The notes: generated by a model not told the origin, from the letters alone. Counted from the stretch's first letter, positions 36,164-45,516 are shown. The stretch: DNA of 64,000 bases from Ravibacter sp964559125 (GCA_964559125.1 CAZLGW010000002.1:225856-289855), one strand, 5' to 3'. Made by a program: numbers and translations.

Positions 36164-36883
36164 ATGTCGCAACTGACTTATCAACGTATATTACTAAAAC
36201 TCAGCGGGGAAGCACTTAACGGGGGGGACAAAACACAGGTTATTGATTTTAATATTCTGGATAAATATGCGCTTGAGGTAAAGCAGGTGGTAGATTCGGG
36301 TGTGCAGGTAGCCATCGTGATCGGTGGTGGGAATATCTTTCGGGGTGCCTCGGTAGAGAAATCGGGTATTGACAGAGTACAGGGCGATCATATGGGAATG
36401 CTGGCTACGGTCATCAACGGTATGGCCATACAGAGTGCGCTGGAAAAGCATGGGATCAGGACCAGGCTGATGTCGGCTATCAAGATGGAGCAGGTCTGCG
36501 AGCCCCTGATCAGGAGAAGAGCCGTAAGGCACCTGGAAAAAGGAAGAGTGGTCATTTTCGGGGCCGGCACCGGTAACCCTTATTTTACTACCGATACTAC
36601 CGCCGGCCTGCGGGCTATCGAGATAGAAGCGGATGTAGTGCTGAAGGGTACGCGCGTGGACGGTATTTATGACAAAGACCCGGAAAAGCACCCTGCTGCA
36701 ATGAAATACGATTCACTCACTTTTGACGAAGCTATTTCCAAGAAATTGAAAATAATGGACCAGACTGCATTTACGCTTTGTATGGAAAATGACCTCCCTA
36801 TTATTGTTTTCGACATGAATAAACCCGGCAACCTGCTTAAACTGGTTACAGGTGAACAGGTCGGTACCCGGGTAGGATCGTAA
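36164..36883 (+). CDS. pyrH: UMP kinase
   Basis: Phosphorylates UMP to UDP in pyrimidine synthesis. The frame opens at 36,083 in the palindrome, but the ATG at 36,164 gives MSQLTYQRILLKLSGEAL and 239 aa, the usual bacterial length. The amino-acid-kinase fold is clear: KLSGEAL, VIGGGNIFRGA, DHMGMLATVINGMAIQSALE, GTGNPYFTTDTTAGLRAIEIEADVVLKGT and the final VTGEQVGTRVG. It is followed by frr, the classic pyrH-frr pair. Confidence 0.97.
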   Translation: MSQLTYQRILLKLSGEALNGGDKTQVIDFNILDKYALEVKQVVDSGVQVAIVIGGGNIFRGASVEKSGIDRVQGDHMGMLATVINGMAIQSALEKHGIRTRLMSAIKMEQVCEPLIRRRAVRHLEKGRVVIFGAGTGNPYFTTDTTAGLRAIEIEADVVLKGTRVDGIYDKDPEKHPAAMKYDSLTFDEAISKKLKIMDQTAFTLCMENDLPIIVFDMNKPGNLLKLVTGEQVGTRVGS

Positions 36884-36923
36884 ATAACTGGTAAACACTC
36901 TTATCGAATCATAATCAATTAGC

Positions 36924-37484
36924 ATGGAAGAAATAGAATTTTATCTGGAAGAGGCTAAAGAAACAATGGAAGGTGCCATTAAACACCTGGTTATTGAGCT
37001 GGCCAAAATAAGGGCCGGTAAGGCATCTCCTCAAATGCTTGACGGGATCAGGATTGATTATTACGGCTCGCTGTCTCCTCTGAACAACGTGGCGTCGATC
37101 ACTACACCCGATCCGCGGACAATAGTTATAAAGCCATTTGAAAGAAAGCTTATTTCTGATGTCGAAAGAGCGATTATCAACAGCAACATAGGCCTTTCGC
37201 CAGCCAACGACGGCGAAGTGATCCGTCTTTCCATCCCGCCCCTGACAGAAGAGCGCAGAAAGGAGCTTGCCAAGCGCTCGAAAGTGGAAGTGGAAACTGC
37301 CAAGGTCAACATCCGTAATATACGCCAGGACGCCAATAATTCTATCCGCAAGCTGACAAAAGAAGGTGCTTCCGAAGACCTCGTCAAACAGGGAGAAGAG
37401 CGTGTTCAGAAAATTACCGACAGCTTTATCGTAAGGATCGACCAGATCTACCAGGCCAAGGAAAAGGATATAATGGAGGTTTAA
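36924..37484 (+). CDS. frr: Ribosome recycling factor
   Basis: Splits the post-termination ribosome together with EF-G. The 186-aa three-helix-bundle protein has KIRAGKASPQMLDGIRIDYYG, the hinge region PLNNVASITTPDPRTIVIKPFE, and RLSIPPLTEERRKELAKRSKVEVETAKVNIRNIRQDAN, the family signature. The ATG at 36,924 lies 40 bases after pyrH. It is convergent with the DUF418 gene, only three bases apart. Confidence 0.97.
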   Translation: MEEIEFYLEEAKETMEGAIKHLVIELAKIRAGKASPQMLDGIRIDYYGSLSPLNNVASITTPDPRTIVIKPFERKLISDVERAIINSNIGLSPANDGEVIRLSIPPLTEERRKELAKRSKVEVETAKVNIRNIRQDANNSIRKLTKEGASEDLVKQGEERVQKITDSFIVRIDQIYQAKEKDIMEV

Positions 37485-37487
37485 AAC

Positions 37488-38840
37488 TCAGGTTTCCCGG
37501 TCTTTGTACATGGGTTGTATTTTCCAATAGGTGAGGGTTCTCCAAAGCCATTCGAGCGGACCAAACTGGAAACGCCGGAGCCAAAGTGAGCTGAGCAGGT
37601 ATTCAAACAGCCATATAGCTGCCACTACATAGAATATCTGATGGTATTCCAACTCACCGTAGTAATTCAGCCCGTAGCCGTAAAACACGAAAGTACAGAT
37701 AACAGACTGCAATACGTAGTTAGTCAGTGCCATTTTGCCAACGGCGGCTAGTTGGTGGAAGAATCTCCTGAATGCCCCTGATCGTATCACCAGCATCACC
37801 AGGCTGACGTGCGCCATCATGATCAATATCCGCTGTATGGGGTAGATCAGGGCGACCCATTCCACCGTACTTTTGTCGAGGCTGGCCAGGTAGGCCTGGA
37901 TATCGGGATAGTATTTTACCCTGTATGCAATTTCGAATATGACCAGTGGTACTCCCAGGCCGTAGCCGATCCACATCGTCTTTTTATATTGCCGGTCCGT
38001 CCATTCATTCTGTAAAAATCCCCATTTCAACAATGCCATTCCTAAAAGCATGAGCGCCAGCGGGTCCCATATTCCATAGGCCAGGTAAGTAGTCTGAAGG
38101 AGAAAGGCGGCATGCCTGATTTTTCCGGCTACTTCCGTATAGCCGGATTTCATAGTACGTGTATTCTCCGTAACGTCGTGGTCGTTGGGCAGGAATTCCT
38201 TTTCGATTTCACGCCAGGTGTCTATCGTTTTCTGCTGCTCTTCAGACCGTTCTTTCCCTTCCTCATCACTCCGGATTACCTCAAGATAGCTGATGCGTTT
38301 TTCCCGGATATCCTGGCGTATCATAACCCCCATAGCGAATTCAGCTATTGCGACCAGGACGATTCCTGCCGCCAGATAACGTGGCTGCATTTTGCGGAAA
38401 AGGAACGCGATCATCCCGATCACTCCGTAGAAATAAAGAATGTCGCCGTCCCACAGGAGCAGGTGGGCGTCGGCCAGACCGAACAGGACCAGCCAACTCA
38501 TACGACGGTAGAATAAGCCGGTCAGCTTTTTGGGAGAGACATCTTTTTTGGATAGAAAAAGGAGAATTCCCGCGCCGAACAAAAGGGAGAACAGCGCCCG
38601 CATTTTGCCTTCGAAAAAAATAAGGAGAAAGGCCCTGATCCAGAAATTAAGGGTAGAGGGATCCGACCTGAAAGCCTCCGAGTAGCGGTCAGGCATGGAG
38701 AACTCGGGGATATTGATCAGCAGGATCCCGAGAACGGCAATTCCCCTGAGTACGTCTACCGACAGTATCCTGTCTTTATCAGGAACCGGGGCGGCATTTA
38801 TTCCGGCTCCCGGGGAAGAAGTATACTGGTCGTTTGCCAT
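37488..38840 (-). CDS. DUF418-family integral membrane protein
   Basis: The frame opens at a TTG (38,891), but the ATG at 38,838-38,840 is preferred, giving 450 aa (MANDQYTSSPGAGINAAPVPDKDRIL...). It has about ten hydrophobic helices. The N-terminal DRILSVDVLRGIAVLGILLINIPEF resembles the DUF1624/acyltransferase-like start of this group, and the C-terminal DUF418 part has GKMALTNYVLQSVICTFVFYGYGLNYYGEL and LWLRRFQFGPLEWLWRTLTYWK. DUF418 proteins are common in Bacteroidota and Bacillus (YeiB-like); their function is not known. Confidence 0.9.
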   Translation of the reverse strand: MANDQYTSSPGAGINAAPVPDKDRILSVDVLRGIAVLGILLINIPEFSMPDRYSEAFRSDPSTLNFWIRAFLLIFFEGKMRALFSLLFGAGILLFLSKKDVSPKKLTGLFYRRMSWLVLFGLADAHLLLWDGDILYFYGVIGMIAFLFRKMQPRYLAAGIVLVAIAEFAMGVMIRQDIREKRISYLEVIRSDEEGKERSEEQQKTIDTWREIEKEFLPNDHDVTENTRTMKSGYTEVAGKIRHAAFLLQTTYLAYGIWDPLALMLLGMALLKWGFLQNEWTDRQYKKTMWIGYGLGVPLVIFEIAYRVKYYPDIQAYLASLDKSTVEWVALIYPIQRILIMMAHVSLVMLVIRSGAFRRFFHQLAAVGKMALTNYVLQSVICTFVFYGYGLNYYGELEYHQIFYVVAAIWLFEYLLSSLWLRRFQFGPLEWLWRTLTYWKIQPMYKDRET

Positions 38841-38961
38841 AGCGAAAGGGGATGAAAGGCGAATACCGGCAATGCCGGGTTTATTGTTCAAATTTCAGAC
38901 GCCTGTGCTTGAATGGCAATCCCTTAAACTAGTGATATGAGTGAACGGTAAGAGGCAAGAA

Positions 38962-39006
38962 TAGCCACGAATGCACAAATAGAGATAATTCGTGCATTCG
39001 TGGCTA
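38962..39006. terminator. Long inverted repeat after the amino-sugar operon
   Basis: TAGCCACGAATGCAC (38,962-38,976) pairs perfectly with GTGCATTCGTGGCTA (38,992-39,006) around a 15-base loop. It lies 54 bases downstream of the nagB stop and upstream of the DUF418 gene, both on the minus strand, so it could end nag transcription. There is no clear U-run. The sequence is of the dispersed-repeat type seen in many Bacteroidota spacers. Confidence 0.55.
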
Positions 39007-39059
39007 CTTGTAACTTATACCGGAATACAAATCCGTAGCAATCTATAGCATCAACTTTA

Positions 39060-39839
39060 TCAGAGCAATGCGGCACTGTCTTTATCTACAAACAACCGGG
39101 CATCGGGATGCTCCCTAAGGATTGTCGAGGGGTATTCCGGAGAAATGTCACTCTCAAGGGTATATTTGATTGCCTGTGCTTTTAAAGGCCCCGGAACGAT
39201 ACAGAACAAGTGCGGTGGCCTGACCAGCGTAGGGATAGTGAGTGTGAGCGCATGGGTAGGGACCTCATCCAGTGAACTGAAGCACCCGTCATTGACCTGC
39301 TGGATACGGCTTGTCTGGTCCAGCCCGACTACCTTGACCACCTCCGGATCGTCGAAATCGGCAACGTGAGGATCGTTAAAAGCTATATGACAGTTTTCAC
39401 CGATTCCCATGCAGATAATGTCGACCGGGTTTTGTTCGAGTAAGGTACTGTATCGCTCTATTTCCTCCTCAATATTGGCAGCATTCCCGTTGATCCGGTA
39501 GAAATTTCCTACAGGTACGTGGTTGAAAAGCCTTTCTTCAAGGAACGTGGCGAAATTCTGCGGAGCATTGCTTTCCAGGCCGATGTATTCATCCATGTGA
39601 AAAGCATTCACCCTTTCCCAGGCAATCCCTTCGGAAGCCCTGAGATAGCTGAGAAATTCATTTTGCGAAGGAGCCGAAGCAAAGATCATGTTGATGCTGT
39701 CTTTGGTTTCCTGGATCTCGCGGATCCGTCCGGCAACTGCCGCAGCAGCTTCTTTACCGAGTTGCCCGCGGTCGGGAGAAATAATGACAGCCAGATGGTC
39801 GACTGACAAAGCCGATGATGAAAGGTTTTCAGTGTTCAT
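39060..39839 (-). CDS. nagB: Glucosamine-6-phosphate deaminase
   Basis: Converts glucosamine 6-phosphate to fructose 6-phosphate and ammonia. The 259-aa protein shows AFHMDEYIGLESNAPQNFATFLEERLF, with the catalytic Asp, then CMGIGENCHIAFNDPHVADFDDPEVVKVVGLD, and PTHALTLTIPTLVRPPHLFCIVPGPLKAQAI. GENCHIAFND differs from the more common GxDGHIAFNEP, so this is the Bacteroidota NagB-like variant. It is the last gene of an operon with nagA 11 bases upstream. Confidence 0.93.
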   Translation of the reverse strand: MNTENLSSSALSVDHLAVIISPDRGQLGKEAAAAVAGRIREIQETKDSINMIFASAPSQNEFLSYLRASEGIAWERVNAFHMDEYIGLESNAPQNFATFLEERLFNHVPVGNFYRINGNAANIEEEIERYSTLLEQNPVDIICMGIGENCHIAFNDPHVADFDDPEVVKVVGLDQTSRIQQVNDGCFSSLDEVPTHALTLTIPTLVRPPHLFCIVPGPLKAQAIKYTLESDISPEYPSTILREHPDARLFVDKDSAALL

Positions 39840-39850
39840 AAACCTGGGTA

Positions 39851-41029
39851 CTAGTAAGAAGTATATATCAATCTGCCACCTACAATGGTGTGTTTTATCT
39901 GAATATCATTGTCGAAAATGACAATGTCGGCATCCTTTCCTGCCTGGATGGTCCCTTTTCTGTCGAGTACTCCCATGATCCTGGCCGGCGTACTACTGGC
40001 CATTCTTATGGCCTCCCGGAGGTTTACGCCGCCTAAGCGTATCATATTCCTTACCAGGCGGTCGAAAGTAGCCACGCTTCCGGCAAATGAAGTACGGTCG
40101 GGTAACTTGGCAACTCCGTCTTCCACGATCACTTTCAGCCCGTTTTTCAGTGAGCCCAGCGTACTTTCTCCTTCCGGCATACCGGCAGCCCGCATGGCGT
40201 CGGTAATAAGGGCGGTTTTATCGGCCCCTTTGATCTTATAGATAAGCTGTAAAAGGGGAGCCGGCAGGTGGATGCCGTCGCCTATGATCTCGACGTCCAT
40301 ATCGAGCAGGAAAGCGCTTTCGATAGTTCCGGCATACCTGAAGGCATTCTGCCGGGTAACGCCCGACATCGCCGAATAAAGATGCGTAGCCAGGGTATAG
40401 CCGTTGTCCCAGGCTTCGAGCACATGCTCATACCGCGCATCGGTGTGCGCTACCGCCGCCAGGATGCCTTTTTCCCTGAGACGGCGTCCGAATTCGATGG
40501 CGCCGTTCAGTTCGGGAGCGGCGCTCCACCTCACGATATCCGATGAATAGGCCAGTACTTCTTCATATTCCGCAGGATCAGGATCACGGATATACCTGGG
40601 ATCCTGGGCTCCCCGCTGGCTCATTGCAAAATAAGGACCTTCCAGGTGAATACCGAGGAATCCGGCCCCCGCCGAATTCTGTTCGACAGCCTTTTTGTAG
40701 ACATCCAGCGTATTGAGCAGATCTTCTTTTTCGGCTGTCAGGGTGGTAGGTACCATCGATGTGGTCCCGTAGCGGGCATGGGTTTCGGCGATCTTAAGGA
40801 AGGCGTCCACTGTACCATCCATAAAATCGGCACCGCCTCCGCCGTGGATATGGATATCGATAAACCCGGGAGAAACGTAGTTCCCCTGAGCATCGATCTC
40901 TTCAGCGCCGGCGATCTCTGCGGGACCGGTATGTATGCCTGTGATTTTCCCGTTTTCTATAACAACGGTACCATTTGGTATCTCCCGGTAGGGTGTTATA
41001 ACGGTCCCGTTGCGAATTACTAACTTCAT
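39851..41029 (-). CDS. nagA: N-acetylglucosamine-6-phosphate deacetylase
   Basis: Removes the acetyl group from GlcNAc 6-phosphate, giving the NagB substrate. The 392-aa amidohydrolase has PGFIDIHIHGGGGADFMDG (metal His pair), HLEGPYFAMSQRGAQDP with the metal Glu, HLYSAMSGV with His, and LITDAMRAAGMPEG with the catalytic Asp. The C-terminal LREAIRMASSTPARIMGVLDRKGTIQAGKDADIVIFD is typical. The operon order symporter-nagA-nagB fits GlcNAc catabolism. No GlcNAc kinase is in the window. Confidence 0.96.
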   Translation of the reverse strand: MKLVIRNGTVITPYREIPNGTVVIENGKITGIHTGPAEIAGAEEIDAQGNYVSPGFIDIHIHGGGGADFMDGTVDAFLKIAETHARYGTTSMVPTTLTAEKEDLLNTLDVYKKAVEQNSAGAGFLGIHLEGPYFAMSQRGAQDPRYIRDPDPAEYEEVLAYSSDIVRWSAAPELNGAIEFGRRLREKGILAAVAHTDARYEHVLEAWDNGYTLATHLYSAMSGVTRQNAFRYAGTIESAFLLDMDVEIIGDGIHLPAPLLQLIYKIKGADKTALITDAMRAAGMPEGESTLGSLKNGLKVIVEDGVAKLPDRTSFAGSVATFDRLVRNMIRLGGVNLREAIRMASSTPARIMGVLDRKGTIQAGKDADIVIFDNDIQIKHTIVGGRLIYTSY

Positions 41030-41039
41030 GATCGGAATA

Positions 41040-42362
41040 CTATATCGTCCATCTCCGGATCTTGTGTCCTTTGACAGCGTAAAAAACTAAATACAGGTAG
41101 CAGGGAATAAGCACCCAATAAGCAAGCCTTGTGCTGTGGGTATCTGCAAAATGTCCGTAAACGAGTGGCATGATCGCATTACCGCAGAGCCCCATGATCA
41201 TAATGGAGGAACCCAGCTTGGTAAAACGTCCCAACCCATCGAGAGCCAGCGGCCATATCCCCGCCCATACCAGCGAATTGGCCAGCCCCAGAAGGACTAC
41301 AAACCAGATAGATATATCGGTAGTGTGCCCGAGGAGCCTGATCTCTCCCGTAGTATAAATAATCCCCAATGTGAACAGAGTACCCAGGAGAGTGCAGATC
41401 CTCAGGGCAGTTACCTGGGTGATAAACCTGGGGATAACGGCAATCCCGATCAGGTAACCCACAATTGTAAAAAACAAAGTGTAGGATGGGAATGTCTTGG
41501 CCTCCAGAAGGCTTAATCCCAGTGAATTGGCATAGGGGATGATCGTGTCGATTGCGATCACCTGCGTTCCGACATGAAGGAAGATTGCGACCGCTCCCAG
41601 AATCAGGTGCGGGAACTGGAAAATACTCGTTTTCCCCGAATTCGCGGTTGCTACTTGTTCGTTTTCGTGCTCGGTATCGATTTCAGGCAAAGGCGAACGG
41701 TATACCAGGTAGCCGAGTACAAAAAGGAAAGTTCCCAGCGCCGTGTAAGGCGTAATGACCCGGCGGATCAGTTCGTCGAGGGCTGCCGCCCTTTCTGTAT
41801 CGCTCATGTGCTGCAGTTGGGCAAAAAGGTCGGTATCGGTCGGCCTCAGGATAACGGCTGCGAAAATCAGCGGGGACAAAATCCCGGCGGCTTTATTGCA
41901 GATACCCATAATGCTGATCCGCTGCGCCGCCCGTTCCTTGGGGCCCAGGATAGTGATATAGGGATTTGCTGCGGTCTGGAGGATTGCTAACCCTATCCCG
42001 ATCGTGAACAAACCGATCAGGAATATATCATAGGTCCTGGTCAAAGCCGCCGGCACGAAAATGAAAGCGCCGAGGGCCATTGCCCAGAAACCGAACATCA
42101 TTCCTTTTTTGAAGCCATACTTCTTCAAAATGAAGGATGCCGGCACAGACATAACAAAGTAGGCAATATAGAAAGCGAAAGCGACCAGGTAAGACTGGAA
42201 GCTGGTCAGCTCGCAAGCTATTTTGAAGTAAGGGATGAGAATTGCATTTACCCATGAGACAAACCCAAAGATAAAAAACATTACCCCTATAAGGAAGATA
42301 GATAAAATGGTTTGATTTCTGGTCAGGCTCTCGACCGATACAAGCTCAGAGTTATTCTTCAT
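41040..42362 (-). CDS. FucP-family sugar MFS transporter, likely N-acetylglucosamine permease
   Basis: A 440-aa major-facilitator protein of the FHS (fucose/glucose/galactose) family with twelve hydrophobic helices. Typical pieces are FFIFGFVSWVNAILIPYFKIACELTSFQSYLVAFAFYIAYFVMSVPASFILKKYGFKKGM and GIGLAILQTAANPYITILGPKERAAQRISIMGICNKAAGI. The TAANPY/ERAAQR region marks the FucP/NagP branch. As it sits 10 bases before nagA, GlcNAc or another amino sugar is the probable substrate; family members elsewhere carry glucose, galactose or fucose. Confidence 0.9.
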   Translation of the reverse strand: MKNNSELVSVESLTRNQTILSIFLIGVMFFIFGFVSWVNAILIPYFKIACELTSFQSYLVAFAFYIAYFVMSVPASFILKKYGFKKGMMFGFWAMALGAFIFVPAALTRTYDIFLIGLFTIGIGLAILQTAANPYITILGPKERAAQRISIMGICNKAAGILSPLIFAAVILRPTDTDLFAQLQHMSDTERAAALDELIRRVITPYTALGTFLFVLGYLVYRSPLPEIDTEHENEQVATANSGKTSIFQFPHLILGAVAIFLHVGTQVIAIDTIIPYANSLGLSLLEAKTFPSYTLFFTIVGYLIGIAVIPRFITQVTALRICTLLGTLFTLGIIYTTGEIRLLGHTTDISIWFVVLLGLANSLVWAGIWPLALDGLGRFTKLGSSIMIMGLCGNAIMPLVYGHFADTHSTRLAYWVLIPCYLYLVFYAVKGHKIRRWTI

Positions 42363-42378
42363 GTTGGTATACTATCCG

Positions 42379-43740
42379 TTAAACTGTAGGTTCCCACCCT
42401 TTCTGGTATTCGCGCTTCCATAACTTCTGAGCAGCCTTGTTGTTTTTAATCCTGCCGGTGGCCGGATCGATATCAAGGGTGCTTTCGGTACGAAGGGCGA
42501 TATTGCCGAGCTGGCACAGCAGGGTGCTTTGATGACCGCCTACAATATCCGACGCCAGGGGAGTACCCTTTTTAATCGCGTCGAAAAAGTTCTGGAAATG
42601 GAAGGAATCCAATGTTTGCGAAGGGTTCATTTTATCGCTGGGGTTAACAGCGATATCGTTCTTCACTTCTTTGATAACCTTGTTGTCAAGGCTGAAGATC
42701 TTGTATGAATTTCCGCCGTCGATCTGCAGCGATCCTTTGTCACCGTAAAAGACAAGGCCCACTGCGCTACCCTCGACCGTGCGCCCGTTGCAGCTTCTGC
42801 CTTCCCAGGTCATAGAGCATTTATCGCCAAACTCGAGGTTAATTACCTGGGTGTCTGGTGTTTCCCAGTCGTCTTTGTAGTGATAGCGGCCACCGTTGGA
42901 GGATACTTTCGTCGGGTATTCGACCTGCAGACCCCATCTCATCAGGTCGAGCATATGCGTACCGTTGTTCAGTGATTCGGCGGTACCCCAATGCCAGAAC
43001 CAGTGCCAGTTGTAGTGGATAAGGTTATCTTTGAACGACCGGCGGGGAGCAGGACCCTGCCACAGGTCATAGTTCAGCCATGAGGGGACGGCAGCTTCCT
43101 TACCGACCCCGATAGACGGGCGGTTGCTTGCATACCAACCTTTTGCAAAATAGGGTTTTCCTATCGCGCCGTTATGTACCTCTTTAATGCCCTGCGCAAC
43201 GTTAGGCCAGGAACGGCGCTGGTTGCCCATCTGGATCACATTCTTGTATTTATTGCGGGCGGCGATCAGCAGTTCGCCTTCATGCGGATTGTGACTGCAG
43301 GGTTTTTCAAGATAAACGTGCTTTCCGGCCTTCGACGCCAGTATAGCGGCAGGTGCGTGCCAGTGGTCGGGAGCAGCTACCACGAGCACATCCATATCCT
43401 TGCTCTCAAGCGCTTTCCTGAAATCAGGCTCGTCGACAGGCTTTTTATTCTGAATCTTAGTGATAATTTCTATCGCTTTCTGAGTGGCCCTTGTGTCTAC
43501 GTCGCAGACAAAGCTCACTTCACTGTTGGGCTGTAACGCAAAATTCTGAGCAAGCGCCAGTCCCCGGCTGTTAACGCCCATTACTCCCACGGATATTTTC
43601 TCATTGGCGCCCAGGATACGTCCGTAGCTGCGGGCACTGAACCCCGGTAAAACTCCTCCGAAAGTGGCAAGGGCAGACCCGGCCAAAGTCTTTTTGAGAA
43701 AGTCTCTTCTGCCGGAATCCTTTTCGATATTGGTTTTCAT
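42379..43740 (-). CDS. Gfo/Idh/MocA-family oxidoreductase with Tat signal
   Basis: A 453-aa NAD(P)-dependent oxidoreductase exported by the Tat route: the twin-Arg motif is GRRDFLKKTLAGSALATFGG. The Rossmann part has ISVGVMGVNSRGLAL and DVDTRATQKAIE, then VLVVAAPDHWHAPAAILASKAGKHVYLEKPCSHNPHEGELL with the catalytic EKP motif. The C-terminal part contains LWQGPAPRRSFKDNLIHYNWHWFWHWGTAESLNNGTHMLD. Such proteins act on sugars or inositol in the periplasm; a GH109-like hydrolase is a less likely alternative. It is the first gene of the four-gene amino-sugar operon, 16 bases before the symporter, so it may process an amino sugar before uptake. Confidence 0.88.
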   Translation of the reverse strand: MKTNIEKDSGRRDFLKKTLAGSALATFGGVLPGFSARSYGRILGANEKISVGVMGVNSRGLALAQNFALQPNSEVSFVCDVDTRATQKAIEIITKIQNKKPVDEPDFRKALESKDMDVLVVAAPDHWHAPAAILASKAGKHVYLEKPCSHNPHEGELLIAARNKYKNVIQMGNQRRSWPNVAQGIKEVHNGAIGKPYFAKGWYASNRPSIGVGKEAAVPSWLNYDLWQGPAPRRSFKDNLIHYNWHWFWHWGTAESLNNGTHMLDLMRWGLQVEYPTKVSSNGGRYHYKDDWETPDTQVINLEFGDKCSMTWEGRSCNGRTVEGSAVGLVFYGDKGSLQIDGGNSYKIFSLDNKVIKEVKNDIAVNPSDKMNPSQTLDSFHFQNFFDAIKKGTPLASDIVGGHQSTLLCQLGNIALRTESTLDIDPATGRIKNNKAAQKLWKREYQKGWEPTV

Positions 43741-43916
43741 TAGAATAAAAGGGTGTTAATTGTTAAATATTTTGCGTTTGTAAATCTCTGCCTTCTGATA
43801 CTCTTCTATAAAGAATACATTATCAGGATCAATATACCCATATTTCTGAAAATTTGGCTTAAATGTTCCGGAGGTTACAGGCGGAAAGCACCTTCAGGAG
43901 AGGAGAAAAAAGATTT

Positions 43917-44930
43917 TCAAAGGGCAGGCACGCTTTCCTGGTATAATACATGCAGCAGGGTCTGGCCTACAGCTTTGAGTGTTTCGGGGTCTATATGCTC
44001 CATAGTGTCGTTGGTAGTATGCCAGTGATCGAAGAAAGACCCGGTAGAAGGGTCCAGATGGATAATGTCGATCATGGGTATCCTGGCAATTTTGTTGACC
44101 GCCACGTGATCGTCGACTCCGACGCGCAGGCCCGTATTGTCTATGAAGTAGGCTCCATACCCGAGTTCCTTAGCAGTCCCCCATACCTTATTGACGATAT
44201 CGCCGGCGTATTCCATGGAAATGCCCTCTTTGGGAAATTTCGCATTTTTGGCGCCTACCATATCGAGGAGTATGCCATAATAGGCGGAATAATTCGCAAT
44301 ATGCCTGTTGCGGGCCCAGTGCTGCGATCCGAGGCAAAATCCTCCCATATATTCATCATCCGGGCTGCTGCTGCCGCTGTTGCCCCAATCTTCGGCATCG
44401 AAGAAGATAATATCGACTCCCAGGTTAAGCCTGCCGGAGTCGGCCTTAAGAACGCGCGCCATCTCCAGCAGCACGCCCACACCACTGGCCCCGTCGTTGG
44501 CAGCGGGCACAGCCTTTCCCTTGTGATGCGGGTCTTCGTCGGCAAACGGCCTGGAGTCCCAATGAGCGGCCAGCAGGATGCGGCGCCTGGCTTCAGGATT
44601 AAAGACGCCGATAATGTTCCTGGCGTTGAGCTTTTTCCCGTCGAATGTAGTGGGTGTAAAAGGCTGCTCAATTACTTTCCAGCCGAATGATTCCAGCTTT
44701 TTTACAAGATAATCGCCGCACACCACATGCGGCCTGGTGTTGGGTACCCTGGGACCGAAACCGACCTGGCGTTCGATGAAAGCATAAGCCGAATCAGCAT
44801 TGAACACCGGCGGCTGAATGGCTTCGACTACCGGGGATTGCTCGTTTTCCTGTTCGGAATTCTGAGTCCGGCAACTATACAGAAATAACAGGGAGGCAAA
44901 AGCCCACAAAAGCAACCGGGGCTTAATCAT
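43917..44930 (-). CDS. M28-family lipoprotein, glutaminyl cyclase/aminopeptidase type
   Basis: Start at the ATG 44,928-44,930; 337 aa. The lipobox LYSC gives Cys20 after MIKPRLLLWAFASLLF. The zinc site is complete: AHWDSRPFADED (His, Asp-like), AANDGASGVGVLLEMA (Asp), FDAEDWG (Glu, Asp) and FFDHWHTTNDTMEHID (His). HWDSRP and DAEDWG are typical of the glutaminyl-peptide cyclotransferase branch of M28. It would cyclise N-terminal Gln of secreted proteins or trim peptides on the periplasmic face. It is followed on the same strand by nothing for 176 bases before the Gfo/Idh gene. Confidence 0.88.
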   Translation of the reverse strand: MIKPRLLLWAFASLLFLYSCRTQNSEQENEQSPVVEAIQPPVFNADSAYAFIERQVGFGPRVPNTRPHVVCGDYLVKKLESFGWKVIEQPFTPTTFDGKKLNARNIIGVFNPEARRRILLAAHWDSRPFADEDPHHKGKAVPAANDGASGVGVLLEMARVLKADSGRLNLGVDIIFFDAEDWGNSGSSSPDDEYMGGFCLGSQHWARNRHIANYSAYYGILLDMVGAKNAKFPKEGISMEYAGDIVNKVWGTAKELGYGAYFIDNTGLRVGVDDHVAVNKIARIPMIDIIHLDPSTGSFFDHWHTTNDTMEHIDPETLKAVGQTLLHVLYQESVPAL

Positions 44931-44990
44931 CACATCACCACATCGTCTCATTGCCACATTATCTTAATCTTATCGTCTAATTTAAAAAAA

Positions 44991-45488
44991 TTACGGAATA
45001 CGGAAAGACAGGCTGTCGCCCGGCCTGATGTTATAGAGGTCTGAGAAGCCGGCATTGACCTCGATTACATATTTTGCAGGCCCTTCCGACGGCAGGCTCT
45101 CTTCCGACATGGGTACGGTATTTTTCTGGATGGAAACGACCCTGTATTGATCATCTACAAATATAATATCCAGCGAAATCCTGGTATTGCGCATCCAGAA
45201 GCTCCGGGGTGACATATCGTCGAAGATAAAAAGCATGCCCTGGTTATGAGGAAGGCTGGTCCGGTCCATCAATCCCTTGCTGTGCTCGTAGGCGCTTCTG
45301 GCAATTTCTACCTCTATCGTCCTGGGGATATCCACGCCCGGGAATGTAATCGTTCCCTGTACTTCAGGCTTTGTACCGGTTATGGCACTCTCAGAAGGTG
45401 GAGCTACCGGATTATCGTCCCGGAAATAGTAAAAAGCGCCCGCCAGACACAACAGCAGTACAACTATCCAAAATCCCGCTTTTTTCAT
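44991..45488 (-). CDS. DUF192 domain protein with N-terminal membrane anchor
   Basis: A 165-aa protein with an N-terminal hydrophobic segment (FWIVVLLLCLAGAFYYF) and a DUF192 domain: IEVEIARSAYEHSKGLMDRTSLPHNQGMLFIFDDMSPRSFWMRNTRISLDIIFVDD, ending YVIEVNAGFSDLYNIRPGDSL. The FWMRNT motif is the family hallmark. It is an envelope protein of unknown role, in line with cysS upstream and the M28 gene downstream (60-base gap) on the same strand. Confidence 0.92.
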   Translation of the reverse strand: MKKAGFWIVVLLLCLAGAFYYFRDDNPVAPPSESAITGTKPEVQGTITFPGVDIPRTIEVEIARSAYEHSKGLMDRTSLPHNQGMLFIFDDMSPRSFWMRNTRISLDIIFVDDQYRVVSIQKNTVPMSEESLPSEGPAKYVIEVNAGFSDLYNIRPGDSLSFRIP

Positions 45489-45516
45489 GGTTGCTAGATC
45501 ATCAGGCGTAATTGGC

